64,000 nucleotides of DNA from JANNPJ01 sp965200525. GTDB lineage: Bacteria; Actinomycetota; Actinomycetes; Actinomycetales; Kineosporiaceae. Below, piece after piece: positions 41,620 through 50,916 of this stretch (position 1 is the first letter of the stretch; each line of letters begins with the position of its first letter). The stretch is from NCBI GenBank assembly GCA_965200525.1, contig OZ241368.1:310001-374000 (forward strand), read 5' to 3'. The notes below the pieces were generated by a model. That model was not told the DNA's origin, made no database searches, and saw nothing but the letters and a program-made list of their open reading frames with translations. The translations under genes were made by a program, and so were the position numbers.

Positions 41620-42258
41620 TCAGGACGCCCGCATGATTTGAGCCTCACCCAGCACCAATGTCCCGCTGGGGAGAGAGGCCAGACCACTGTATATCTGAGT
41701 GGCGAAGGCCTTATCGCTGTAGGCCTTGGACGCAGCTTCGGCCTCCCGGCTCACCACGGTAATCTGCAAGGTGAAGGCACCCGCATACGGCCCCTTCTTC
41801 TCGTCCGGGCCGAAACGAATGTTGGGATCTGGGCACTGCAGCGTGCCGTCTTCAGCCAGCGGGCACACCGCGCCGAGCGGGTAGAACCGTTCGGTCTTGT
41901 GGTTGTAGATCGCAAGGCTCGCCGAGTACCCCGTCGGCACGTCATGGATCTTGACGTCCAGATGGTCCATGATCTGCCCGTTCAAGGTCGTCGTGCCCGA
42001 ACCACCAGGGACGATGAAGGTGACACCCGGCTCCCCGGGAGGGCGGTTGTTAAGGAGCACGACGCCGAAGACAGACACGCACGCAGCAACGACTGCCACT
42101 GCCAGCACGGCCCAGGTCGCCTTGCTCAACCGGACCGACCCGACTCCCGTGGGCGCCGGTCCGCTCGTAGCCTGGGTGATCTTTATGCCTGCCGCCACGA
42201 TTGCGCCCAGTGCTGTGATGAACGGGGCAGCCAGGGCGGTGAGCGTGTCCATGGTCAT
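41620..42258 (-). CDS. Membrane protein with extracytoplasmic beta-rich domain
   Basis: 212 residues; its ATG overlaps the stop of the hydrolase gene (ATGA). Two hydrophobic segments (LTALAAPFITALGAIVAAGI and AVLAVAVVAACVSVFGVVLL), then a domain with GQIMDHLDVKIHDVPTGYSA, SLAIYNHKTERFYPLGAVCP, AGAFTLQITVVSREAEAAS and a final LPSGTLVLGEAQIMR. The pattern of a strand pair, a YPLG/YPQG turn and a closing LPxG...V.R strand recurs in actinobacterial membrane proteins attached to effector or NTPase genes. Forms an operon with the GH113-like gene. Confidence 0.8.
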   Translation of the reverse strand: MTMDTLTALAAPFITALGAIVAAGIKITQATSGPAPTGVGSVRLSKATWAVLAVAVVAACVSVFGVVLLNNRPPGEPGVTFIVPGGSGTTTLNGQIMDHLDVKIHDVPTGYSASLAIYNHKTERFYPLGAVCPLAEDGTLQCPDPNIRFGPDEKKGPYAGAFTLQITVVSREAEAASKAYSDKAFATQIYSGLASLPSGTLVLGEAQIMRAS

Positions 42259-44015
42259 GAGACCGGCACCTCAGCAGGGGTGACCATAATTTGCCGCACG
42301 GCTTGAGCAACCAGGCTTCCATCCGGACGACGTGCGGTGAAGGTGATGCTGTACATGCCGGACGGTTCCCAGGTCCAGCCGGAAAGATCGACGTCGCGGG
42401 ACTTCACGCTATTGACCCACGAATCCAGGTCCGGGTGGTCCTGCAGTTCAACCTCGTCTCCGGTTCCCACGCTCCAGAAAAGTTTGTAGTCACTCAGGGG
42501 CACGTCCGACAGTCGGGCGCTCAACGTCGTCTTTCCCGACAGCACCGCCATGTTGGCCGGAGCGACCACCACCAGATCAGGGGCGTAGACCATCGACACC
42601 TGGCGGGCGATCAGCGAGCCGGTTGGGCTCAGCGCCTGCACCTCGACGCTGTGTAGGTGATTGCGGGAATTGCGATGTGCCCATCCCGAGGTGTCGAGAG
42701 TCATCGTCCACGCGCCGGCGACAGGGGTCATCGGAGTCGTAGCTGTTCCGTCCACCGACACCTTCAGCAGGTACGCCAGCTTGGCCGGTGCCGTAACGGT
42801 GGCCTCCAAGGGCTGGCTCGCCTCGACTGGCTGCCCCTGTGGCATTCCTGCGAGGGAGATGAGGACGGCCGGGTCCTTGCCGGTGAACCAGCGAGTCAGG
42901 AGCTCCTTGGTCACAGTGGTCTGAGGTGTGAACGAGGCGGCGGCCTCCATCCAGTCGTGGCCGAGGTCTGGGTAGAACCGCCACAGCTGAACGCCGCTCA
43001 GATAGGCGCGGGTACTCCAGAAGTCCAGGAGCGCTTCGTAGTCCTGCGACTGCTCGGTCTCGTCGAACGCGTTGCGTGTGCGGAACTGAGAGGGCTCTCG
43101 ACGGGCACCGGTCTCGCTGCGATAGCCGACCTCGCCGAACATGATGTTCCGGTCGTACTTCTTGTGCAGCGGATAGAGCTCGGCCTTGTCGACGCCGGCC
43201 CAGATCTTCTTCATGCCGGCACTCGTAGCGGAGTCGAGCCCGAAGTAACCGCTGATGCTGATGTAGTCCAGGCTCCTCCAGAAGTCGACCGTCTTGTACT
43301 CCGTACCGAGGTTGCCGGCGAACTTGTTGGCACAATAGGTGAGTCGGCCGTGAAACACTTTCCGAAGATTTCTGATCATCCAGACCCATTTGGCCCGGCG
43401 GGCAGGGGTGCTCGTCATCGAGACCATCTCGGTGCCGATGATGATGTCGCTGGCTCGTGCCGACTGCGCCAGTCGCCCGTAGTGCACGAGCCATCGGTTG
43501 TACGAGGCAAACCATGCGTCGCGGTCGGCGGCTTTGATCCAGCCGCGCCAGGCGTTCTTGCCGGGGTGTGCAGTGGCCCAGGCGAGGTCGACGTCGACGT
43601 GCAGCTTCACCACGGCCCTCATCCCCTGGCTGCGGATGAAGGTGATCGCGGAGACGAGACTGGCATCGGTCACCGAGTCCCCGGCCTGGTAGCTCCGATA
43701 CATGCCGGAGCTGGATGGGCTGGCCTGATAGACCTCCACGACGAGCGTGACCGTGTTCAGCCCCATCGTCTTCATCTCGCGGATGCTCTGGCGGGCGGCG
43801 GGTCGGCTGTAGGAATCCTTCTCGTCGGCGTAGAGAACGCCCGCGCGCGTCCACTTCTTGAGGGAGGTGAGCTGGGTGGCCGTGGGCACCCGCGTCTGCA
43901 TGGACGTCTGCTCCACCTGGCTGCCGGCCGCCGATGCGCTGCCACAGTGAATTGTGGTCGCGACCGCAAATGAGAGCACCAGCACAGCTATCGCACGAGC
44001 AGCAGAACGCCTCAC
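42255..44015 (-). CDS. Secreted GH113-like glycoside hydrolase
   Basis: 586 residues from GTG 44015 (GGGGGG upstream; GTG 44039 lacks a site). Signal peptide, then a TIM barrel: MKTMGLNTVTLVVEVYQASP, RAVVKLHVDVDLAWATAHPG, acid/base Glu in ASDIIIGTEMVSMT, DYISISGYFGLDS, and nucleophile Glu in IMFGEVGYRSETGARREP. These match the GH113 mannanase-like layout. C-terminal ~200 residues are Ig-like strands (VVVAPANMAVLSGKTTLSAR; YSITFTARRPDGSLVAQAVR). Translationally coupled to the following membrane protein gene. Substrate is not certain. Confidence 0.82.
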   Translation of the reverse strand: MRRSAARAIAVLVLSFAVATTIHCGSASAAGSQVEQTSMQTRVPTATQLTSLKKWTRAGVLYADEKDSYSRPAARQSIREMKTMGLNTVTLVVEVYQASPSSSGMYRSYQAGDSVTDASLVSAITFIRSQGMRAVVKLHVDVDLAWATAHPGKNAWRGWIKAADRDAWFASYNRWLVHYGRLAQSARASDIIIGTEMVSMTSTPARRAKWVWMIRNLRKVFHGRLTYCANKFAGNLGTEYKTVDFWRSLDYISISGYFGLDSATSAGMKKIWAGVDKAELYPLHKKYDRNIMFGEVGYRSETGARREPSQFRTRNAFDETEQSQDYEALLDFWSTRAYLSGVQLWRFYPDLGHDWMEAAASFTPQTTVTKELLTRWFTGKDPAVLISLAGMPQGQPVEASQPLEATVTAPAKLAYLLKVSVDGTATTPMTPVAGAWTMTLDTSGWAHRNSRNHLHSVEVQALSPTGSLIARQVSMVYAPDLVVVAPANMAVLSGKTTLSARLSDVPLSDYKLFWSVGTGDEVELQDHPDLDSWVNSVKSRDVDLSGWTWEPSGMYSITFTARRPDGSLVAQAVRQIMVTPAEVPVS

Positions 44016-44204
44016 GGTGACCCCCCGGTCTGTGTGCAAGGAGACTACCTGCGCACATAACTTAAAGCTACCTCATATTACTCTCCGAATTAACACGCGC
44101 GCTCCTTGCCGTGCTTCGAATCACGCCCGTCCCGACGTGAGACCGAGCGGCGCCGCCGAAGGGGCCGCTCGCGGGTGATGCCACCCGGTTTCGACCGGCC
44201 GTCG
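44016..44204. other. Promoter region upstream of the hydrolase gene
   Basis: The AT-rich stretch near 44055-44100 (cataacttaaagctacctca, then attactctccgaattaacac) stands out from the surrounding GC and probably holds the promoter of the hydrolase operon. No gene is seen. Confidence 0.5.
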
Positions 44205-47200
44205 TCAGGAACAGGGCGACTTCTTCGGGTCAACGCCCAGACCCCGCCAGTCGCCGGCCGCCAGATCGCCAGAAAGGTCAACGCAGATGCTGCCGAGCAC
44301 CACAGCCGGGTCGAGATTCCACACGCCGATGGTGCTGTCGGCGCCGGCACTGTAGAGCGTGGGCGACGTCGGACCGAACTCGATTTCATTCACGCTCCCG
44401 GCATGCCCGGTGAGCGTGGCCACAGACGCGCCATCGGCTACGGACCAGAGCCGGATGGCCGCTTCGTCGGTGCTGGTGGTCGCGAGGGTCTTCCCGTCGA
44501 AGGAGAAGCGCACCGAGCGGATCGTGCTGGCGTTATTGGCAACGGTACGGATGAGCTGACCCGAGGCCGGGTCGAGCAGGCGCACGCGATCACCGGCCGC
44601 CGCGGCCAGAGTCTTGGAGTCCGGGCTGAACACCGCATCGCCCACCGATCCGGAGCCGATGTCGATGGCGCGCTGGGGCTGGGTCTGGCCGCGGCGAAGG
44701 CCGGCGACGTCCCAGAGCAGCACGTACGAGTGCAGGTTCCCGGAGTCCCAGGAACCGACGACGGCCAGGCGGTCGCCGTCCGGACTGAAGGCGACCGAGC
44801 CGGGCACCAGCGTCAGGGGTGCTGAAGCCACCTGGCGCAGGGTGCGAGCATCCCAGACCCGCACCTCAGACGTGTTCGAGGCAACGCCGCCGGATCGCCG
44901 GGGGTCCGGTGTCACCGTCGCAGCCAGGAGCGAGCCCTCGGGGTTGAATGCGAGGCCACTGGACAGCCGCTGGCCCAGGTCGATCGAACGCGTGGTGGCG
45001 CCGGCCGAGGTCAGCCAAAGCCGGCCATCGTCACTCACGGCCGCGAGCGCGCCCTCGCGCGAGTAGGTCACCTTACGAACGGCGCCGGCGTTGGGAACCG
45101 CCGCTCGGTAGGAACCGGTGGCCAGGTCGCTCACCCAGACCGTTCCACGACCTCCCGCGCCACCGGCGGCCAGCTCGCGACCGTCATTGCTGACAGCCAG
45201 TCCCATGAACGCGCCCGTTTCCGCGTAGCGCTGCCAGTGAACAGCCCGACGGGTCAGCAGGGTCGGACGGTCGCCAGCAAGAGCGACCAGATGCCCGTCG
45301 CCCGACGTGGCCACGCTCGTGAGGACCCCGCGATCGCCCACGCCGGTGCTACCGACGGATTGCGGTTGCCAGACACCTTCAGCGAAGTCCCAGACAAACG
45401 GGTTGGATGATCCTCCCAGCGCGTAGAGCTGGCTGCCGTCGCGCGAGAACGCGAGGCTCGCCGTGTTGCTGCGGTCGGAGTCCACCGGAAGATCGCTCAG
45501 GTGAGCACCGGTTAGCCCGTCCCACAGCGTCACCCGGCCGTCCCGGCTGCCAGCGACCGCCAGCCTGCCGTCGGGTGCGTAGGCAACGACGGCGACGCTC
45601 TTGCCGGCCTCACCAGCCAGGGCCGGGAACGTCCTGAGCACGTGGCCATCACGCAGACGCATCAGGGTGACCGAGCCTTCGACGCGGCCGACGGCCACCC
45701 GCTGGCCGTCGGGACTGATAGCCAGGTGATAGGGCAACGCCCCCGGGGGCAGCGGAACCCGCCGCACGCTCGCGCGCACCTTCACGTCCTGTATCAGCAG
45801 GCCACGGGTCTGGTTCGGCGGTGTGCCGTCGTACCCGAAGCTGATCAGTGCGTGGTCGCTCCCCCAGACGGCCTCACCCCACCCGCCGGTGGCTGGCAGA
45901 TCCAGGCGGCGACCGGCGGGGACCGACCAGACCCGCAGGGCGCCCGGGATCTGCGCCAGCCCCGTCGCGGCGAGCATAGAGCCGTCGGGTGAGAACTGCA
46001 GCGACCTCACCTGCCGGAGATCCAGGCCTGCCAGCTTGGCCAGGAGCCGGTGGGTACGCACGTCCCAGACAGTCACCCGGCCCTCGAAACCGCCCGTGGC
46101 GACCAGCCGCCCGTCCCGGCTCACGGCGACGACGCTCTTCGCACCCGGATCGTTCAGCAGCCCGGCATGGTTGAGCATCTGGGCCGACAGGAGCGCGCTA
46201 CGGGCCTGCGACGTGTGATTGGTGTCCCAGGCTAGGGCAGCCAGCAGCATTGCCCGCCGCGGATCGGTCGCGGCAGCCGAGGCCGATTCCACCGCGTACC
46301 GCTGCGAGCTCGCGATCAACTCCCGCAGATTCGCCCGTCGAGCCGTCCTCCAGGCCAGGCCGCCCGCGCCCAGGGCCACCACGAGCAGCACGACCAGGGC
46401 CGCGGCCATTCGCCGCAGCCGCAGCGAGCGACGCCGCTCGGTCTGCAGCTCCTGCCTGCTCTCAGCATCGCTGGCCACGAGGAACGCGCGCTCGGTGGGC
46501 GTCAAGTCCGGGCGCGTGGAAAGCCACTCGCGGGTAGCCTCCAGCCGGGCACCGCGATACAGCGAGGCGCTCTCCTTCTGTTGCTCGTCCCAGTACGCCG
46601 CGGCATCTCTCAACCGCTCGCGCAGCTCCAGATCGCGCCGCTCCTCCGCCACCCAATCCCTCAGCATCGGCCACGCCGTCAGCAAGGCCTCGTGCGTGAT
46701 CTGCACGGTGTCCTCCGCAGCTGTCATGAGTCGCTCGGCGACCATTTTGGCCAGCGGCTCGGCCGGCAGTCCGGCTCTGGGGATCGGCCTGCGGCTCGCC
46801 TCGCCGCCAGTCACCGCGATGCCTCGCAACAACATTCGGCGAAGTTCCAGCTGCCCGTCCGGATCCAAGCTGTTGAAGACGCCGTCAGCCTTCTTCTTGA
46901 TCGCCCCAGCGATGCTGCCGGCTTCGCGGTAGCCAGCCACCGTCAACACCCCGTCCTCCCGCTTCTGCCAGGTCGCCTGCAACGCCTGAGCCAGCAGGGG
47001 CAACGAACCTGGCTCGTAGCCTTCGGCCGTGACCTTCAGGTCGCTCATCAAGATCTGCAACAACGCGGGTTGAACCTTGAGCCCGACTCGGTCGGCCGGC
47101 CGAAGGACGACTTCGTGGAGGTCCTCCGCCGTCATCGGCCCGACCAGCACCTGCCGATCGGACAGGACCCGCGCAAGGTCGGGCAGTTCCATGCAGCGCG

Positions 47201-48476
47201 CATAGAAGTCGGCGCGCACCGCGATGACGACGACGGCTGGAGCGGCATTCAGCAGGGCGGTGACGAAAGCCCGCCGATCGGTCTCGCTCGACCCGCCGGT
47301 GAACAGTTCTTCGAACTGGTCGACCACGATGAGAAGGCCTCCGTCACCGCGGCGGCCCTGGGACGCGATCGCGCCAAAATCCTCGGGCCGTCGGCGTAGC
47401 CTGTCCAACAGCACAAATGCGTCAGCGGGTTCTTTGGTCACCGCGCCCGACAGAACAGCCAGGGGACGGCCCGTGGGGGTCAGCGACACTACTCGCCATT
47501 CCGCGGATCCGGGTAGCTCGCCAGCCTGAAGAGCGGGGATCACGCCGGCCTGCAGCAGCGAAGACTTTCCGACGCCTGACACCCCGATCAGGAACAACGG
47601 AACGGTTGGCACCTGAGCCAATTCAGCCAACGTCGTGAGTACCGCGGTCACCGGCTTTTTACGGCCGAAAAAGAAGGCGGCCTGGGTCGCGTCGAAACTG
47701 ACCAAGCCAGGGTACGGACATTCATCGTGACGCGTCACCCACGGCTCGGCTGCACCTCGACCGCTCTTGGACCGCGGCAATCTGGCAATCAGATCACGCA
47801 CCTGCACGGTCAGACCGGTGAGAGAAGTCTGGGTCAGGTCGATCTGCTGGCGTTGCGCGGCACTGCGCGAGGCCAGCTCATCCTGGAATCGGTTGAGGGA
47901 CGTCAGGGTCCGAACCTGCAGTTCGACGAAATCCTCGCCCAGTTCGCCCAAGTCACCCAGAGCGGCGAGCAGGCGCTCGCCGACGTCGGAGGCGTTGGCG
48001 GCGGAGGCTCGGACTGCAACGCTGATCGAGTCGACGTTGGTCAAGAGTTGGCTGACCTCCTGACGTAACGCCCCGGATTTTTCCTCGGGGGCAGCCAAGG
48101 CTTCGGTCAGCAATTCGGCGATTTCTTTGCGCCACTCGTCCTCGGAGGGCACTCCCTTGACGCGGCTCGCCGCGTCCATGAGGAGATCGGCCATGAGATT
48201 GCCACCGAGACCGCCCATGAGCTGGCCGATCGCGACTTCGTAGAGACTGGTCAACCCGAGAGCCGGTCCGGCTACCGGGGCCACCGTCGCGGCGCAGATG
48301 GTGGCGAGCGCTGCCCACGGCGCCGTCGTGCGGGCCCCCTTCCGGGTCGCCTGCCCCGCTCGGCCGACCCAGCCTCGAATGCCGTCGCGAGCCTGTTCCT
48401 TGGCATCGTCGGGCGAGCCAACAATTTCGATCCGATCAGAATCCGAATCGGCTTTCGCGGTCGATTCCTCTGACAT
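44205..48476 (-). CDS. STAND NTPase (nSTAND1) with C-terminal WD40 repeats
   Basis: 1,423 residues. Residues 1-50 charged; ~55-100 a hydrophobic Gly-rich segment (LATICAATVAPVAGPALGLT, GQLMGGLGGNLMADLL); ~115-235 helical coiled-coil-like; nSTAND1 entry motif CPYPGLVSFDATQAAFFFGR at ~253; Walker A GVSGVGKSSLLQAG at ~298; Walker B LLIVVDQFEELF; ARADFYARC-like sensor VRADFYARCMELPDLARVL; EGYEPGSLPLLAQALQ. One transmembrane helix at ~715-735, then about fourteen WD40-type repeats (AVSRDGRLVATGGFEGRVTV style) to the end. A signal-activated oligomerising ATPase, probably membrane-bound with repeats outside or at the membrane. Confidence 0.93.
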   Translation of the reverse strand: MSEESTAKADSDSDRIEIVGSPDDAKEQARDGIRGWVGRAGQATRKGARTTAPWAALATICAATVAPVAGPALGLTSLYEVAIGQLMGGLGGNLMADLLMDAASRVKGVPSEDEWRKEIAELLTEALAAPEEKSGALRQEVSQLLTNVDSISVAVRASAANASDVGERLLAALGDLGELGEDFVELQVRTLTSLNRFQDELASRSAAQRQQIDLTQTSLTGLTVQVRDLIARLPRSKSGRGAAEPWVTRHDECPYPGLVSFDATQAAFFFGRKKPVTAVLTTLAELAQVPTVPLFLIGVSGVGKSSLLQAGVIPALQAGELPGSAEWRVVSLTPTGRPLAVLSGAVTKEPADAFVLLDRLRRRPEDFGAIASQGRRGDGGLLIVVDQFEELFTGGSSETDRRAFVTALLNAAPAVVVIAVRADFYARCMELPDLARVLSDRQVLVGPMTAEDLHEVVLRPADRVGLKVQPALLQILMSDLKVTAEGYEPGSLPLLAQALQATWQKREDGVLTVAGYREAGSIAGAIKKKADGVFNSLDPDGQLELRRMLLRGIAVTGGEASRRPIPRAGLPAEPLAKMVAERLMTAAEDTVQITHEALLTAWPMLRDWVAEERRDLELRERLRDAAAYWDEQQKESASLYRGARLEATREWLSTRPDLTPTERAFLVASDAESRQELQTERRRSLRLRRMAAALVVLLVVALGAGGLAWRTARRANLRELIASSQRYAVESASAAATDPRRAMLLAALAWDTNHTSQARSALLSAQMLNHAGLLNDPGAKSVVAVSRDGRLVATGGFEGRVTVWDVRTHRLLAKLAGLDLRQVRSLQFSPDGSMLAATGLAQIPGALRVWSVPAGRRLDLPATGGWGEAVWGSDHALISFGYDGTPPNQTRGLLIQDVKVRASVRRVPLPPGALPYHLAISPDGQRVAVGRVEGSVTLMRLRDGHVLRTFPALAGEAGKSVAVVAYAPDGRLAVAGSRDGRVTLWDGLTGAHLSDLPVDSDRSNTASLAFSRDGSQLYALGGSSNPFVWDFAEGVWQPQSVGSTGVGDRGVLTSVATSGDGHLVALAGDRPTLLTRRAVHWQRYAETGAFMGLAVSNDGRELAAGGAGGRGTVWVSDLATGSYRAAVPNAGAVRKVTYSREGALAAVSDDGRLWLTSAGATTRSIDLGQRLSSGLAFNPEGSLLAATVTPDPRRSGGVASNTSEVRVWDARTLRQVASAPLTLVPGSVAFSPDGDRLAVVGSWDSGNLHSYVLLWDVAGLRRGQTQPQRAIDIGSGSVGDAVFSPDSKTLAAAAGDRVRLLDPASGQLIRTVANNASTIRSVRFSFDGKTLATTSTDEAAIRLWSVADGASVATLTGHAGSVNEIEFGPTSPTLYSAGADSTIGVWNLDPAVVLGSICVDLSGDLAAGDWRGLGVDPKKSPCS

Positions 48477-48879
48477 GCGTTATTGACCCCCGTCAAACCA
48501 TGCATTTGCGCCGCGCGTTTCACACGTCCACTGAATATAGGGGTCTCAAGGAGCTGAAGAGAACACCGGAAGTGGCGTCATTGCGGCGTGCGAGGTCAAT
48601 CGAACGTAGCGATCCTCGGACGGCCCCTCCCCTTCGCCCGGTGTCGTGCCATCCGTCGGGTGATGTGGCATGCCACCCAGCTCGTGAATGCACATACCTG
48701 CGCCGGCTGAGGATCGCGAATCCGTCGTCTGGAGGAGCGCAATGTGTCGTCGCGACCGAGCCGCCCGTCGTTTGCCAGCTTCGTGTCGTGACGCATCGGC
48801 GGACCGGCGCCATCGCGGCCCCCATGGGTGTCCATCGGGTCGCGACAGCACCGCCGACGGATCCTCAGTCCCGCATTGA
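48477..48879. other. 403-base intergenic region
   Basis: Lies between the STAND gene start and the end of the hydrolase gene. Only short competing frames are found. An A/T-richer patch near 48525-48545 (cactgaatataggggtctca) may be the STAND promoter. Confidence 0.5.
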
Positions 48880-49776
48880 TCACTTCTTCAGATGCCGCGC
48901 CAGGAATTCCAACTCTGCGGCAACGACGCGCTCGTGCTCGTCCATGAAGGGCGCGTAGTGCCCGCCGGGCACGCGGACCACCTCGGCGCAGCTCGCTCGC
49001 TGCGCGGCGCGAATCGCTGGCGCGGCCAGCACGGACTGGTCCTGGTCGGCGACCACGACGAGCAGCGGGCAGGTGACCCGGGCGGCGACCCGGCCCGGCC
49101 GATACCCCATCAGCGGCAGGACCGAGCGGGCCGCGGCGGTCCGGCTCCAGTTCGGATACTCGCCGTCAGGGTCCAGGGCGCGCTCGCCGTCCTGCGCGTC
49201 CGGGGTGCTGAGCATCGCCACCGTGCCCCGCGGCCCGGCGAGAGGCACGAGTTTCGCTGCCCGGCCGGTGAGCCCGGCGACAACGTCGAGCAGCGCGAGC
49301 GCCGGCATCCGCAGGATGACCCCGAGCGTCTCGTGCCGCAAGGCATTGGGGGCGGCGGCCGGCCCGTCGGCCAGCGGCGTCTGGGCGATCACGGCCGCCA
49401 CCGACCGCTCGGCCCCGACGCGAAACAGGTGACCGCCGGACAACGAGAAGCCCCAGACGGCGATCCGGGCCGGATCCACACCCGGAAGGGTCGCGGCCCG
49501 CGCCAGCGCCGCCAACCAATCCGCCCGCTGGGCCCGGGGTCGGATGACCTGCCGGGGTTGCCCGCCGCTCTCCCCCAGATACCGGTAGTCGAACGCCAGC
49601 ACCGTGTACCCGGCCGCGTGGAACCGGGCGGCGAACCGATCGGTGCCGGGTTCCTTGGTGACCCCCCCACCGCCGGCCATGACGACGCAAGCGCCGTTCG
49701 TACCCCGGTAGTGCCAAGCGGCACATTGCTCCGCGCCGCTGGTGAACCAGACCTTCTCGCGTTGTCCCGTGACCAT
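48880..49776 (-). CDS. Alpha/beta hydrolase
   Basis: 298 residues. FDYRYLGESGGQPRQVIRPR, nucleophile elbow in VWGFSLSGGHLFRV, Asp in VVVADQDQSV and His in PGGHYAPFMDEHERV make a complete triad. Similar to dienelactone hydrolase-like/DUF1749-type esterases that act on small esters. Next to a TetR regulator read in the same direction 76 bases upstream. Confidence 0.9.
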   Translation of the reverse strand: MVTGQREKVWFTSGAEQCAAWHYRGTNGACVVMAGGGGVTKEPGTDRFAARFHAAGYTVLAFDYRYLGESGGQPRQVIRPRAQRADWLAALARAATLPGVDPARIAVWGFSLSGGHLFRVGAERSVAAVIAQTPLADGPAAAPNALRHETLGVILRMPALALLDVVAGLTGRAAKLVPLAGPRGTVAMLSTPDAQDGERALDPDGEYPNWSRTAAARSVLPLMGYRPGRVAARVTCPLLVVVADQDQSVLAAPAIRAAQRASCAEVVRVPGGHYAPFMDEHERVVAAELEFLARHLKK

Positions 49777-49852
49777 GACGCTCCCCGCACCCAGGTCAGT
49801 CGACCTGCTCGTACGAGAAAGTGAACCGCGTGGTTCGCAAGGCTGTCAAGGA

Positions 49853-50473
49853 CTACGAGTCGGCCGCCTCCTCCCGCTCCAGGGCGCGCAGCAGGGCCGC
49901 CAGCCCGGCCCGGATCCGCTCACCGTCACGCGTCGTGCGCCACTCCATCAAGAATCCGCGCATGGTCGCCAGGACCATCTCCACCACCTCGCGCTGGCGG
50001 GCCGGAGTCCAGTGCGGTGGGCAGAGCGAGAACAGAGGGGCGACGTAGGCGTCGGCGGCCTCCTGCGCCAGGTGCGCGTACCGCTTCGGGTCATACATCG
50101 CCAGGCCGATCGCCTGGTCGATGACCCGAAGCCCGGACGCGTCGTCCATGAGGACCGGCCAGATCGAACCGACCCGCTCGGCCAGGGTGGCGCCGGTAGC
50201 TGCCGCCTCCAGCGAACTGGCGATCCGCCGTTCCCGCAGTCGCTGCACGGCCTGGGCCAGAAGTTCGTCCAGGCCCTCGAAGTGGTAGAGCAGCACCTTG
50301 TGCGTCGTCCCGGCGGCCCGGGCCGCCCGCCGCAGCGAGAAGTCGGCCAGGCCCTCGGTGGCGAGGTCGTCCGTCACGGCCGCGAGCAGGGCTTCGCGGC
50401 GGGCCAGGGCCCGCGCGGTTCCGGCCGAGCGGCGATACGACGGTGCCGGCGGGGGCGGTTCGGACGGGTTCAT
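49853..50473 (-). CDS. TetR family transcriptional regulator
   Basis: 206 residues from ATG 50473 (TTG 50476 just before). Helix-turn-helix TARALARREALLAAVTDDLA, TEGLADFSLRRAARAAGTTH, KVLLYHFEGLDELLAQAV. Co-directional with the alpha/beta hydrolase downstream, which it may control. Confidence 0.92.
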   Translation of the reverse strand: MNPSEPPPPAPSYRRSAGTARALARREALLAAVTDDLATEGLADFSLRRAARAAGTTHKVLLYHFEGLDELLAQAVQRLRERRIASSLEAAATGATLAERVGSIWPVLMDDASGLRVIDQAIGLAMYDPKRYAHLAQEAADAYVAPLFSLCPPHWTPARQREVVEMVLATMRGFLMEWRTTRDGERIRAGLAALLRALEREEAADS

Positions 50474-50623
50474 CAAGGCGCCATCGTGCCAGCCTCCGCC
50501 GGCGCACCGTCAGGATTTCGCCTCCGTCGCTGGTCATGGCCAGGGTTACCTGGTTCGGCTCACCTCTGAGCGTGACTGATCGTCGAAGGGCCCATCGGCA
50601 GGGCCCGTGGTTGACTGGCGGCC

Positions 50624-50905
50624 GTGACCCAGGAACCGGACGAGATCAACACCCACAACAACCCCGAATCACGCGTGGCCGAGGAGTCGGCCAGCCAGAT
50701 CGGGTCGCGCTCCAGCGCCGGCGGCCCGATCTACTCGGGAGCCCGTCAGGCCGGCGCGGTCCCCGGAGTGCCCGATCCGTCCGAGGGCGATCCGAACGCG
50801 GGCACCGCCGGAGGCAACCCCGTGGAGGGGATCACGATCGATCCGGCCGACGCCGAGCAGGCCGTGCGTGGGGACGAAGGCCCCGAGCACCCGGGCGCGC
50901 GCTGA
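50624..50905 (+). CDS. Small acidic disordered protein
   Basis: 93 residues from GTG 50624. Composition is Gly/Pro/Glu/Asp/Asn-rich with no hydrophobic core (INTHNNPESRVAEESASQIG, then GARQAGAVPGVPDPSEGDPN), so probably disordered. Lies 11 bases ahead of the dehydrogenase gene and is likely co-transcribed with it. No family recognised. Confidence 0.7.
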   Translation: MTQEPDEINTHNNPESRVAEESASQIGSRSSAGGPIYSGARQAGAVPGVPDPSEGDPNAGTAGGNPVEGITIDPADAEQAVRGDEGPEHPGAR

Positions 50906-50916
50906 ACCAGCAGCAG

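Noticed and set aside
42577..44058. 493-codon reverse frame overlapping the hydrolase gene in another phase.
   Set aside because: Arg/His/Gln-rich shadow; the GH113-like frame has signal peptide and catalytic motifs.
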